A DNA stretch of 64,000 nt from Limnomonas spitsbergensis (taxonomy: Eukaryota > Chlorophyta > Chlorophyceae > Chlamydomonadales), in contig JAYJMM010000041.1 in assembly GCA_037349105.1 (NCBI GenBank), forward strand, positions 8,306,501 through 8,370,500, given 5' to 3'. The first letter of the stretch is position 1, and each line of letters starts with the position of its first letter. A model generated the notes under the pieces. The model made no database searches. It was not told the DNA's origin and worked only from the letters and a program-made list of their open reading frames with translations. This document shows, one piece after another, positions 1 to 10,583 of this stretch. Both the position numbers and the translations under genes were made by a program.

Positions 1-959
1 GCTGCGTGACGCGTGTTTCCCCGGGTTCCAAGGGTGACGTACGACTGTTCAGGTGGGAGGACAACGGCAGTATGTTCGAATTCGAACACAGGGCCATTTT
101 ATACTCTGCCATGACTCATGCTATAAAACCTTTCAGTATGGGCCCTATTTAGCGTGCAAGTGCAACGCTGGGGCCACCTGCCAATATGTCACAGCTGAGG
201 TGTTGCTCCCTTGCTTGGGGCCAGGGGTGCCCTATTGGCTGTTGCCATGATCGTGCCCGTCACGTCAATGCCGCAGCAGCCCTCAGGCATCAAGTACGGG
301 CACCGCCAGATGACTGTGGCGGCCACCCCAGTGACGGGGCTCAGGCACTTGCTTTGCCATCCAGAGTGCATAGAGACTGTCATGTCCCACCACTGGTGGG
401 TTGGGGACGGATTGCACGAACGTGTCTTTATTTTTGCATGGCTACTTTCGTGCTCGTACCGGTTTACGGGCACCAGTCCCATGCATCAAATGTGATACCC
501 CGCTGGACTGTAAAAGCTGCCATGCCCATGGACTTCCCACTGAGAAATATTATACTTACCGGTACATAAATCCTAATAAACGATCAGGGAAAGTCAATTG
601 GCATATACACGGGCTGCAACAGCCATGTCTACACTCTACAGTGCATTCCAGATTTCAAAGACTCCATTCGTCATCAAGAAGGAGCTTGAGAAATAAACTC
701 AAATCAAAGTTGGTAAAATTAAACAAAGCCATGGACCACTATTTGGACCAATAAAACATGTTGGAGTTAGGCCTGATGAAGTGAGACATCAAAACCCGTT
801 AACGAAGACCTTTGCAAGGTCCCCATCAGAGATCATGCCTAACCACTGGGCTGACCAAAGCCAGGCCCTCGCATTGTGCCAAACCCTGGTGGTAAACACC
901 GTGCGGGTGACATAGCAAGAACGATCAAGGGGTAAATCAGGGTCCAACACAAGCGGTTG
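1..959. other. Gene-poor left edge
   Basis: I see no supportable gene here. Short open frames overlap in several frames and resemble no family. A short phrase near 468-490 (GGGCACCAGTCCCATGCATC) recurs around 10267-10286, so part of this stretch is probably old dispersed repeat. A full gene whose exons lie to the left cannot be excluded. Confidence 0.4.
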
Positions 960-1250
960 CCCTGGAACCATGCCGACCGGCTGACGGAACAGAAGGATGT
1001 CCTACTGCAGGATGTATTGTTGTTCCTGGCGGTTGCACTGCCGCTGGGCGTGGCTGTCCTGCTGCTGGATGTACTACGGTTGCTTCTGGTTGTACTGCTG
1101 CTGGTCATGGCTGCCCTGCTGCTGGATGTACTGTTGCTGCTTCAGGTTGTAATGTTGTAGCATCGAGTTGTACTGACCTTCCTGCGTCTGACATAGCGTT
1201 GTTGGCAGCGGCAGCAGGGTCTTGACGTACTGCTACTCTTGAGCAGACAG
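960..1250 (-). pseudogene. Glutamine-rich coding relic
   Basis: Read on the minus strand, this stretch encodes a Gln/Tyr/Asn-rich string (for example QQQYIQQQGSHDQQQYNQ) built from CAG/CAA codons. In-frame stops interrupt it near 1080, 1016 and 1222. The composition resembles the low-complexity activation or prion-like tract of a regulatory protein, but no folded domain is present. It could be a decayed exon, or a CAG-repeat tract that never coded. No function is assigned. Confidence 0.3.
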
Positions 1251-1334
1251 CAGGGGGGGGGGACACCTGATGGTGCTGACCGCTGCCTTACCAGGGTTTC
1301 TGCGGCCTTGTGTGCTGGCGTGCCACATGAGGCG

Positions 1335-1615
1335 GAATTCTAGAGGCATGCATGCAGGCAGAAGGCATGCATGCAGGCAGACAGGCGAGCAGGCAGGCAG
1401 ACTGGCAGGCATCAGGCAGACAGGCATCAGACAGGCAGGCAGGCATCAGGCAGGCATCAGACAGGCATCAGGCAGGCATCAGGCAGACTGGCATCAGGCA
1501 GACTGGCATCAGGCAGGCAGGCAGGCAGACAGACAGGCATCAGACCGGCAGGCAGGCAGGCAGACAGACAGGCGGGCAGGCATCAGGCAGGCATCAGACA
1601 GGCAGGCATACACAC
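1335..1615. repeat. CAGGCAT/CAGACAGG simple repeat
   Basis: Short interlocking units of CAGG, CATCAGG and CAGACAGG run almost without interruption for about 280 bases. All forward frames stay open, giving spurious Gln/Arg/Ala/His-rich reading frames. It is directly followed by the CA-rich minisatellite. Confidence 0.85.
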
Positions 1616-2290
1616 CCTCAGGAATGCTTGCACCCCCCCACACACACAAACACCCCCACACACTCAGGGATGGCTGCCCCCCCCCACACACCCCACACAC
1701 CCAGGGATGGCTGCACACACACACACCCCACACACACCACACTCAGGGATGGCTGCACCCCCCCCCCACCCCCCCCCCCCCCCCCCACACACACCCACAC
1801 ACACCACACACTCAGGGATGGCTGCACCCCCCCCCCCCACACACCACACACTCAGGGATGGCTGCACCTCCCCCCCCACACCCACACACACCACACACTC
1901 AGGGATGGCTGCACCCCACACACCCACACCCACTCACCCACGCACTCAGGGATGGCTGCACCCCCCCACACACCCCTCCAACACACACCACACCCTCAGG
2001 GATGGATGACCCCCCCCCCACACACACACACACACACTCACCCCACACCCTCAGGGATGGATGAACCAGCTTCCCCCCCACCCACCCCACACCCACACCC
2101 TCAGGGATGGATGAACCAACCCCCCCCCCCACCCCCTACACCCACACCCTCAGGGATGGATGAAACAGCCCCCCCCCCCCCCACACACACAATCACCCCG
2201 CACCCTCAGGGATGGATGAAGCAGCCCCCACCCACACACACACTCACCCCACAGGCCCACACCCTCAGGGATGTACAAACCAGCCCCCGC
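1616..2290. repeat. CA/poly-C minisatellite with CTCAGGGATGG core
   Basis: Roughly fourteen units of variable length (about 40-60 bases). Each is a conserved CTCAGGGATGGCTG or CTCAGGGATGGATGA core joined to a variable CACACC and poly-C tract. The core changes from GGATGGCTGC to GGATGGATGA near 2000, so the array has at least two unit families. Long reading frames on both strands here are by-products of the repeat. Confidence 0.85.
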
Positions 2291-2453
2291 CCACCCCCCC
2301 TCCCACACACAGCAAGGCCAACACCAGGTCAGCATGAAAGCTGTTCAACCGCTTCGCAGCCTCGTGCGATGCCTTTCTGACTCCCATGCAGGTGCCGCCA
2401 GTGGTGGTACAGTCAAGCCCATCCACCGCGTTGGCCCTGCTGAATCCCCACAG

Positions 2454-3085
2454 CTACCCGCGAGGATGGGTCTCGGCGGCGTGCGTGCAGCCACAAATGA
2501 ACTTCACTTGCAGCTCATCACGGCTGACTCCGTTGCGCATGCGCATGATCAGGCCCTGGTCCGGGCAGCCCATGTACAACATGCTGCAGCTGAATGCCAT
2601 GATCCACGCCGCACCCTCGTAGACATAAGCAGCTTGGCGGCTGGTCAGGATGACACGCCTGGTGTTGGCTGCTGGCCTTTGAAATCCGTCTGCTGCTGCT
2701 GCCATGTCGATGTCACGGCCACCACCACCACCACCCATCTCCTCCAAGCCGTCACCCGCCTCGGAAGCCTAAGGCGTGGTCTCAGGTGTGGTTTCAGCTG
2801 TGGCCGCGTCATCCGAGGCAGTGTTACTAGCGGTTGCAACTGCCTTCCTGGCGCGCTTCGAGTTGGGCCATACGACGTACCGTTTAGGTGATTGGGCCAT
2901 CCAGAGAGGGCTTGCATGGCTGCTCGGACTGCGTTGGTGGCTGTGGGCATAAGCTTCTGAGACCCGGGAGACAGGATGTGCATGGAGACGAAGGCCTCAT
3001 CCACGGCCAGGTCAGGACTGCTACCGCCAGCAGGCCGGCACCGCAGGCCCCCACCGAGCGGGATCTGGAAGTCCGGGTTTTGAAA
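2454..3085 (-). pseudogene. Unrecognised coding-like segment
   Basis: Two adjoining minus-strand stretches look protein-like in codon use but sit in different frames. The first, about 3085-2890, contains DEAFVSMHILSPGSQKLMPT. The second, about 2750-2454, contains RRVILTSRQAAYVYEGAAW and SMLYMGCPDQGLIMRMRNG. They may be two exons with an intron between, or one gene broken by a frameshift. The stretch between them is open but of low-complexity character. I do not recognise the family. Its place among repeats and fold-backs makes a mobile-element protein remnant possible. Confidence 0.35.
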
Positions 3086-3230
3086 GGTCCTGGGATCAGG
3101 TTGTCACTCTCGAGCTTGGTGCAGGAACAATGATCTTGGGGAACAGAGGTCTGGATCGCAGCAGTCTCGCTGCTACATTAAAGCGCTTTTATGTAATACA
3201 GCACGATTCTGATGCTTGGAGGAACTTGTT

Positions 3231-3315
3231 CCTCCACCCTTTCGAAAGTTCCTCCACTCGATCTCGTGGAACAGGTGTGGAGGAACGGGTGGAGAAACTT
3301 TCGAAAGGGTGGAGG
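3231..3315. repeat. Fold-back inverted repeat, 27-bp arms
   Basis: The arm at 3231-3257 is repeated in reverse complement at 3289-3315 with one mismatch in 27. Each arm is centred on the palindrome TTTCGAAAG and bordered by CCTCCAC/GTGGAGG. The 31-base spacer contains TCTCGTGGAACAGG. The pair could form a strong cruciform or hairpin. It may be a small MITE-like element; no target-site duplication was identified. Confidence 0.7.
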
Positions 3316-3738
3316 AACGCATTCTTTTCCTCGGAGGGGGGGGGTCCGCGGAACTATTGAACTATTGAGCTCATTGCCAGCGTGGCCGGGATAATTTCTG
3401 CGTCCTTTCCTTTCTATATGACGTTAATCGCAAGTTATTTCTTTAACTTTTGATGTCTTTCCGGCGATTTGGCGTGGATGAAGGCAGCAAACGACGGCTC
3501 TTTCGATGATAGAGCGAGCGCTCTACTGTCATACAAAACAGCGAGCGATCTACAGCCACGAAAATAATGTGCTACTTCCATAGTCGGTCTGCTAGGGAGA
3601 ATAACAGAACGATATGCAGAAATGATATACACAGCAAGGAAGAATGCACGAAAGAAATGAAACAGGCGGCAGGAAAGAGCGCTGTGAAGATCTCCCGTAC
3701 AGAACTCCAACCTTAGCCATTCTTCCTCCATCTCACGT

Positions 3739-3792
3739 CTCGTGGAACAGGGGTGGAGGAACGGGTGGAGGAACTTTCGAAAACTTTCGTAT
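3739..3792. repeat. Second, partial copy of the fold-back repeat
   Basis: CTCGTGGAACAGGGGTGGAG, followed by a GTGGAGGAACTTTCGAAA arm, repeats the spacer and right arm of the element at 3231-3315, about 470 bases away. The left arm is missing. Two copies so close together support a mobile or amplified sequence. Confidence 0.6.
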
Positions 3793-3799
3793 TTTTAAA

Positions 3800-4187
3800 A
3801 CGTATAGAGTTGTACAGCAGTTGCGGGCGAGATTGATCAGCGCCGCTTCAGGTCACGTGGTTAAAGCGATGACGCGAGATTCTGCACGACGGGCAGCTGT
3901 CATTCGTTTCGTGAGACTTTCTTGACAGGAGGGGGTCTATGAAGTTCTGAGTTCTGAGTCACAAAGTGCACGTGGAGTGCAGCGTGGAGTGGTGAAGGCG
4001 CGACTGCGGGGGCGTGGGAGGTACAAGTGCCGTACTCAGGCAGACGCGCACACGCGGCACGCTCCTGCACAGATCCGCATAGGTTCCAGCTTCCACTCTT
4101 CCTTCCTTGGAAAGATTTGAGCCGCATCGGCGTTATCTTTTCTTTTCCTTGTGACGCGCAATTTCAAGCAAGAAAATACATCTAGCC
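3800..4187 (+). promoter_or_regulatory. Probable promoter and 5' UTR of allantoinase
   Basis: This non-coding stretch lies directly upstream of the allantoinase start at 4188. It contains no convincing gene on either strand. The promoter role is inferred from position only; no TATA box or factor site is claimed. Confidence 0.35.
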
Positions 4188-7100
4188 ATGGATCTTAGAG
4201 GTTTATTTCCCCTGGCCCTCGCTTTGAACATCATAGCTTTGGCCGTGATATACAACCGCTTCTCTGATACGGACACCGGCCTTAAAGTGAAAACACAGAT
4301 TCAAACGCTGATCGACTCCTTCATCACGGTACCTGGACAAGCAGCCTCATCGCAGGCATGTGGTCTAGTCCCCTGGAACGAATACATTATGATTAGCTCG
4401 CGGGTCATCCTTCCAGACGGTATCAAAGCTGCAGCAGGTACCGGTATGGACAGTGGATCTCTTGATTTTCCTGTAGATTAGCTGTTACAGCACCATGCAG
4501 AGCCCGGCTCCCCTTGCCCCATGTTGACACGAGCCTGTCCCCATGCGAAGTCCATGTCAGCAATGGCAAGATTGTCAAGGTTGATGAGGATGTGTCTGTC
4601 GAGGGACCTCAAGTATTCAACTTCCGTGACGCTGTCATCATGGCCGGCGTCATCGATGTGCATGCGCACCTAAACGAGCCGGGCAGGGAGGACTGGGAAG
4701 GTGTGTGAGAGAACAAAGTTAAGCCGCCGATTGCCAGAGTCATTAATTTGGATGCGCACCTAAGTTAGCCGGGCAGGGAGGACTGGTTAAGTGTGCTGGA
4801 CTAGCAGAATTTAGATCACAATCATTGATGTGCATGCAAGCCATGCGGGGGACTGGGAAGGTGTGTGACAGCAGAATAATTTTAACCAGTGTTCAAATTT
4901 TAAAGCCACAAATGATGCTCTTCAACATTTCTCTAATGACACAGTTTTCTGCAACACCTCTGTAGCCTTACATAATGCTCTGCAACATGTCTCTGGTGAC
5001 ACAGATTATCTGTCACCCTCTCCAGCACCACATGATGTTCTGCCACTATACAGCACCTCTCTTAACCTCACAATATGATGTTCCGCTCTGTAGCGCATCT
5101 CGTGTGATGCCTCTCCTCACTGCTCCCTCCCTCATGAATCCCAGTCAACACACTGCCCTTGTGATCCTGGCAGGCATATCTACCGGAACCTATGCAGCCT
5201 CGGCGGGGGGCATCACGACGCTGGTGGACATGCCCCTCAACAGCTTCCCAACCACGACCACCCGCAGCAGGCTCAAAGAGAAGCAGGGGCTGGTCCAGGT
5301 GGGACCACATATTTTTCTTTATAATGGAATGTTTGGTCAAAACAGACCGTTAGGCGCGCCAACACTAGGAGTGGGGTCGGCACTTGGCAGTGGGTGCCTC
5401 GGTATTGTGTGATTGTTTCACTGACGCCCTGCTCTATTTATAATGATGCAACGATGACCCTGCAAGCTAAGAAAATTTACATCCAAGGATGAATCATCTT
5501 TATCACAAGGCAACACAGGGCTCATTGACCTCGTGCGTGATGATCGCGCACTATCTTTTTGTCAAGGACGTGAGCATCAAAACCTATTCCAGCGCTCTCT
5601 ATGTCTCGCTGTAGTGCCACCCCTCAGCAGCATCCACCTCTCTGCAGCGTCCACACCCCTTACCTTCCTACCCCCTGCCCTGTCCCCACCTGCAGACCAA
5701 GGCCACTGTCAATGTGGGGCACTGGGCTGGCCTGACCCCTGACAACGCAGCTTACCCCAGCGTGTTGGCTGATCTGGTGGCAGGAGGGGCGCTGGGCTTC
5801 AAGAGCTTCATGAGCCCATCAGGTGGGACTAGCTGAGGGAGGGAGGGGAGAGGGAAGCTGATATTATACAACCTCGTGGCAGCTGGAGCGCCGGGCTTTT
5901 AGAGCTTCATGTACCTGAATGGTAGCTGAAGTGCGCTTTATAGCATTGCCAGGCAAGAGGAGCCAAGCAGAAGTGGCAGGTGGGGCATGGGGCAACAAGA
6001 GCGTCATGACTCATCAACCTATCAGGCGGCAGCGTAGCTCAGGTGGAGTGCGCTGAGCGAAGTTCTGTCAGGCAGGAGAAGCCAAAGGGTGGGAGGTGGA
6101 AGGTCATGCGCTGGGCTTCAAAAGCTTATTGACCCCATCAGGTGGGGGGCAGCTATTATTGACCCCATCAGGTGGGGGGCAGCTATTATTGACCCCATCA
6201 GGTGGGGGGCAGCTATTATTGACCCCATCAGGTGGGGGGCAGCTATTATTGACCCCATCAGGTGGGGGGCAGCTATTATTGACCCCATCAGGTGGGGGGC
6301 AGCTATTATTGACCCCATCAGGTGGGGGGCAGCTATTGTTGATCTGTGATGCCCTATCTGCTCTTCGCATTTCCAAGTTTGGTGATGAATCAGACCAGGA
6401 GCCCCTACCCCCTAGAGGCTGCATGCCCTCCTCCTTCCAACCTCATGAGGCTGCATCACTGCCCCCCTTCTGCCGGCCTGCTCTCCTCCAGGTATCGACG
6501 ACTTCCCCAATGTGGCCGCCCAGGATATTGCTGCGGCCCTCCCATTCCTCAAGAAGGCGGGGGTGCCATTCTATGTGCATGCAGAGCTGGTCAGGGATGT
6601 GCCTGTCTCTGAGGTGAGGGGGGCGTGTAGGGTGGTAAGGGGGGAGGACTGTTGTATGTGCATGCTGAGCTGGTCAGCGATGTGCCTGTCTCTGAGGTGA
6701 GGGGGGCGTGTAGGGTGGTAAGGGGGGAGGACTGTTGTATGTGCATGCTGAGCTGTTCAGGGATGTGCCTGTCTCTGAGGTGAGGGGGGTGTGTAGGGTG
6801 GTAAGGGGGGAGGACTGTTGTATGTGCATGCTGAGCTGTTCAGGGATGTGCCTGTCTCTGAGGTGAGGGGGGTGTGTAGGGTGGTAATGGGGGAGGACTG
6901 TTGTATGTGCATGCTGAGCTGTTCAGGGTTGTGCCTGTCTCTGAGGTGAGGGGGGCATGTAGGGTGGTAAGGGGGGAGGACTGTTGTATGTGCATGCTGA
7001 GCTGGTCGGCGATGTGCCTGTCTCTGAGGTGAGGGGGGCGTGTAGGGTGGTAAGGGGGGAGGACTGTTGTATGTGCATGCTGAGCTGGTCAGTGATGTGC

Positions 7101-10048
7101 CTGTCTCTGAGGTGAGGGGGGCGTGTAGGGTGGTAAGGGGGGAGGACTGTTGTATGTGCATGCTGAGCTGTTCACTGATGTGCCTGTCTCTGAGGTGAGG
7201 GGGGCGTGTAGGGTGGTAAGGGGGGAGGACTGTTGTATGTGCATGCTGAGCTGGTCAGCGATGTGCCTGTCTCTGAGGTGAGGGGGGCGTGTAGGGTGGT
7301 AAGGGGGGAGGACTGTTGTATGTGCATGCTGAGCTGTTCAGGGATGTGCCTGTCTCTGAGGTGAAGGGGGCGTGTAGGGTGGTAAGGGGGGAGGACTGTT
7401 GTATGTGCATGCTGAGCTGGTCAGGGATGTGCCTGTCTCTGAGGTGAGAGGGTGTCATGGCTGCTGGCGCATGGATACCAGCACACATACATCGGAAGGG
7501 GGAGATTCGACTGCAAGGGTTTGGAGCAATAGACTGAGGCAAATATATAATTTCATACTGGGCCACTCGCCACCTGTGGGATACTCCTTTTTCCAATTCA
7601 TCAGGGATCGTCCTTCAGGGGCACTGGCATGCCCCCTCTCGCCACCTAGATGGAGAATTAAATTCATCCTCATTCCACCTCAGCAGCTGGCTCCCTTCGC
7701 CGCCACCCTGCAGGTCCCATCCAGCAGACCCAGTGCATTGAAATGTCCACATTCACTCATTCACACATTTGCTGTACACGGGCCCGCTAACAGCATTCGC
7801 ATCTCTCCTTCTGGTCAACCAGGGCCTACACACTTCTTATGAAACATACCTGTCGAGCCGCCCTCCGAGCTTCGAGCAGGATGCGGTGCGGCTGCTGATC
7901 AAGCTGATGGACGAGGACTTATCGAAAGCTACACCCGGGTTTCGGGTCCACATCGCACACCTGTCGGATTCTGGCTGTCTGCCCCTCATCAAGGCACGTC
8001 CGCAGCAGGGGGGGAGTAGTGTTATTTTAGTGTGCATCAGCCCCCTTCGGGGGCTGCCAGATGGCCACAATTGGGACGATTAAGACCAAGCCTTGGCCTT
8101 CGCAGCAGGCCGGCCTGCGCTTGGACTTTCTGACTGTAAGCTGGGTTTTAGTTTAAGCTTAAGGTAGCTAAATAGTAACTAAAATTACAGCTGGGGTGCT
8201 GGCATACCGGTAAGGGTGTGATTGCTGTTACAGGATTTAAAAGCTCAGGATCACATCAGGTTTAGTGCAGGACACTCATCACTGTCCCGCACAGCCCTGC
8301 AAGAGCATTCCCTGTTTGTGCTCAAAGCCCCCTCCACTCTCCACGGCTGGTGGCCAAAGCAGCAAGACTGCCTGCACCAGGACCTACAGCCATAGGCTGT
8401 GATGCAGCTAAAGTGTAGCTCATGCACCCTACACAAACAAAGCCATTTCCACCTTTCCTTTCAGGCTGCGGTTGATGACGGTCACCCCCTGAGCGTGGAG
8501 ACTTGTGCGCACTACCTTGCCTTCTCGTCAGACAATATCTCAGACGGCCAGACGCTCTTCAAGTGTGCCCCACCCATCCGAGGGGAGGCCAACCGACTGG
8601 CTCTGGTGGCGGCGGTGGTGGAGGGCTCCATCACCATTGTGTCCTCAGACCACTCACCTGCGCCCCCCAGCCTCAAGCAGACGGACACAGGCGACTTCAT
8701 CAAGGCATGGGGCGGTATTTCAGGTCAGTGACAGTGCGGGCATCTCTCTCTGGTGCTGAGGCGGTATTTCAGGGCTGGGGCAGCAAACGCTTCAGATTAG
8801 ACATCTCTCTATCTCTGTTTGGCACGCGGCACTGTAGCAGGCAAAGGCTGAGGCCACAGCCTTGAGGGGCAGATCGGGGGAGGCAATGGACAACGCGATG
8901 GCATGGATCAAAAAGCAGGCCTGAGGATGCAAGTACATGGACCACCAACCAATCTCTGCTGGCAGCAACGCAACACATGAGGGGTTGAAGTGCTGAAATG
9001 GAAGACACAATCTATCTGATTTCCGCAACGTTCTGAAACAAGGCCTACTCTCCTGAAGCTGCAGGGTTTCATGTTTGTACAAATAATATGTCACATTCTG
9101 ATTTACCTGATGGTTTGACTTGATTGTGGCCTCCAGATTCGTCTGCAGATATTGTTGCAGTGCCATCACTGCACCCCTTACCTTTGATTCCTTTCTTCTG
9201 GATTCATAGCTTCCACCAGTCCACAAGATGGATCTCTTAGTCATGAACGGGAATTTGACACATCCTAAGGGCAGGAAAGAGATTGGATGGAGGCAGAGCC
9301 TTGCCTTTCCCTTATTTTCATGGTGCATACCCGCTAGGCCTTGCTTAATGCTTGTCCGCTTGGGGCTGTCCCTGTCTTCTTGCAGGTCTGCAGTACTTGC
9401 TGCCATCTACATGGACCGCACTCCAAGCAGGCGGAGGGGATCTGACTCTGCTGGCCAAGGTGCTCAGCAGTGGACCAGCGAAGCTCGCTGGGGTCCAGCA
9501 AAGAAAGGGCACCATCGCGCAGGGAATGGATGCCGATCTAGTGGTGAGTCATCTCAGTCCGAGTCGAATATGAAACCTGGAAATTTTGCATTGAAGTAAA
9601 GGGATCAGTTATCCAGGTTAGCAGCAGTGAATCTTTGTCAAGGGCATGGATGCAGACCTGGTTGTGGGTGATTTAAAACCGTACCAAACCTATAATTTCA
9701 GCAATGAAGCAGGGGAATCGGTTCTTCAGGCTATTTGTAGTTGACCTTTGTTCATGCCGGTAATGGACCTTATCCTGGGGGACCTTATCCGACCTCCAAG
9801 CTGGACCTTTCCTTGTTTCTCAATTCTTAGCCTGTCTTTTCATGCTATGGCTGCAGGTATGGGAGCCTGAACAGTTTGCTTATACGAACACTAGCGGGAA
9901 TAAGCACCGTCACCCCCTCTCCCCTTACACCGATAAGGAGCTACTAGGCAGGGTCACAGCCACGGTGGTGGGAGGGCACGTCATGCACCTGAATGGGGCA
10001 GTGCAGCGTACCCCATGTGGCAACAATGTGCTGAGACGCAGTCGGTGA
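4188..10048 (+). CDS. ALN: Allantoinase, ER-anchored, 9 exons
   Basis: Hydrolyses allantoin to allantoate in purine/ureide breakdown; it belongs to the cyclic amidohydrolase (dihydroorotase-like) superfamily. Exons: 4188-4437, 4491-4700, 5174-5298, 5696-5822, 6492-6613, 7823-7993, 8465-8723, 9386-9543, 9857-10048. Their phases agree and give about 537 residues, normal for a plant enzyme. Visible metal-site elements are DVHAH (His141, His143), GFKSF (Lys231, the carboxylated lysine), VHAEL (His267), AHLS (His324) and SSDHSP (Asp397). A hydrophobic N-terminal segment (residues 4-20, LFPLALALNIIALAVIY) is a signal anchor, as in plant allantoinases. The start is the first ATG before that anchor. 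The intron after exon 6 appears to use a GC donor (AAG|GCACGT). Several donors are repeated in the following introns. TGTAA at 10127-10131 fits an algal poly(A) signal. Confidence 0.93.
4745..4870 (+). repeat. Two ghost copies of the allantoinase exon 2 donor end
   Basis: The end of exon 2 (GGGCAGGGAGGACTGGGAAG, then GTGTGTGA) is repeated in intron 2. One copy at about 4749-4800 keeps GCCGGGCAGGGAGGACTGG with the donor changed. Another at about 4826-4870 reads GATGTGCATGC..GGGGACTGGGAAGGTGTGTGA and keeps an intact donor. The copies carry coding sequence and splice site together and have diverged by point changes and deletions. Confidence 0.75.
5875..6120 (+). repeat. Degenerate copies of the allantoinase exon 4 donor end
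   Basis: Exon 4 ends GCGCTGGGCTTCAAGAGCTT then CATGAGCCCATCAG. Intron 4 holds diverged versions near 5876 (GTGGCAGCTGGAGCGCCGGG), 5970 (GTGGCAGG..AACAAGAGCGTCATGA..CATCAACCTATCAG) and 6108 (GCGCTGGGCTTCAAAAGCTT). The last leads straight into the 30-bp tandem array at 6121. Stepwise amplification from one donor is the simplest reading. Confidence 0.7.
6121..6341 (+). repeat. 30-bp tandem array, 7 copies, from a donor site
   Basis: Seven near-identical 30-bp units share the core GACCCCATCAGGTGGGGGGC. The core matches the exon 4 donor of allantoinase (GAGCCCATCAG|GTGGG). Because 30 is a multiple of three, long repetitive open frames appear on both strands; these are not genes. The array lies inside intron 4. 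Confidence 0.9.
6571..7446 (+). repeat. 83-bp array of the exon 5 donor, 10 intronic copies
   Basis: The last ~43 bases of allantoinase exon 5 (ATGTGCATGC..GAGCTGGTCAGGGATGTGCC), its GTGAGG donor and about 40 bases of intron form an 83-bp unit. It is repeated ten times: donors run from 6614 to 7444, exactly 830 bases. All copies keep CCTGTCTCTGAG|GTGAG. The first copy joins the real exon. The most visible change is AGAGCTGG to TGAGCTGG, which puts an in-frame TGA in the copied exon end. The unit is not a multiple of three. Confidence 0.92.
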
Positions 10049-10583
10049 ATGGAATGAGCACGCATGGCTGGCTGAGGCGTTTGCAGTGTTCATAATGCGA
10101 TACGGTCTTGCGGCTGAGCCTCGTGGTGTAACTGCTGACGATGTTGAACAAATAGCTGTCTCGGGCAGCTGTGCGATTCATGTTCTCAAATGGACTTCCT
10201 CTGTGCCCTCACCTACATCATATTAAGTGCCTGGTTCTAGTTTCCTCCAGTGCTCCAACCGGGTTGTGGGCACCAGTCCCATGCATCAGAACTGATGTTC
10301 CCTTGTATTCCAAAGTTCCACAAATTTAGAGCGGCGGACTGTTGGAGTGACCCGCAACAAGAGTTAGGATCTAACCAGCTGTTGACAGAGGCAAATGCTT
10401 TCACACTCTTTCAGGGAACGCGTGACACGGTCTCTCAGCATTTTGGAATGTGCGAGTACCGGCAGCCACTGAAAAAGTGACTGCAATCCAAACTCCCAAA
10501 AGATAAAACACAAGCCTCAGTCGAAACATACTATACCCGCACAACAAGGTACATCCCTGAAAACCAGTCCATAAATCCCATAT

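Noticed and set aside
1270..2380. Long Gln/His/Pro-rich frames as a low-complexity protein gene
   Set aside because: Three overlapping forward frames are open at once across pure simple repeats, so repeat composition explains them.
6089..6424. Repetitive frames (IIDPIRWGAA, LTPSGGGQLL) as a structural protein
   Set aside because: They are products of the 30-bp intronic array derived from an allantoinase donor and are open on both strands only because 30 is a multiple of three.
6757..7596. Minus-strand frames with SSACTYNSPPPLPPYTPPSP repeats (proline-rich wall protein)
   Set aside because: Antisense reading of the 83-bp donor array inside allantoinase; there is no signal peptide or unique sequence.
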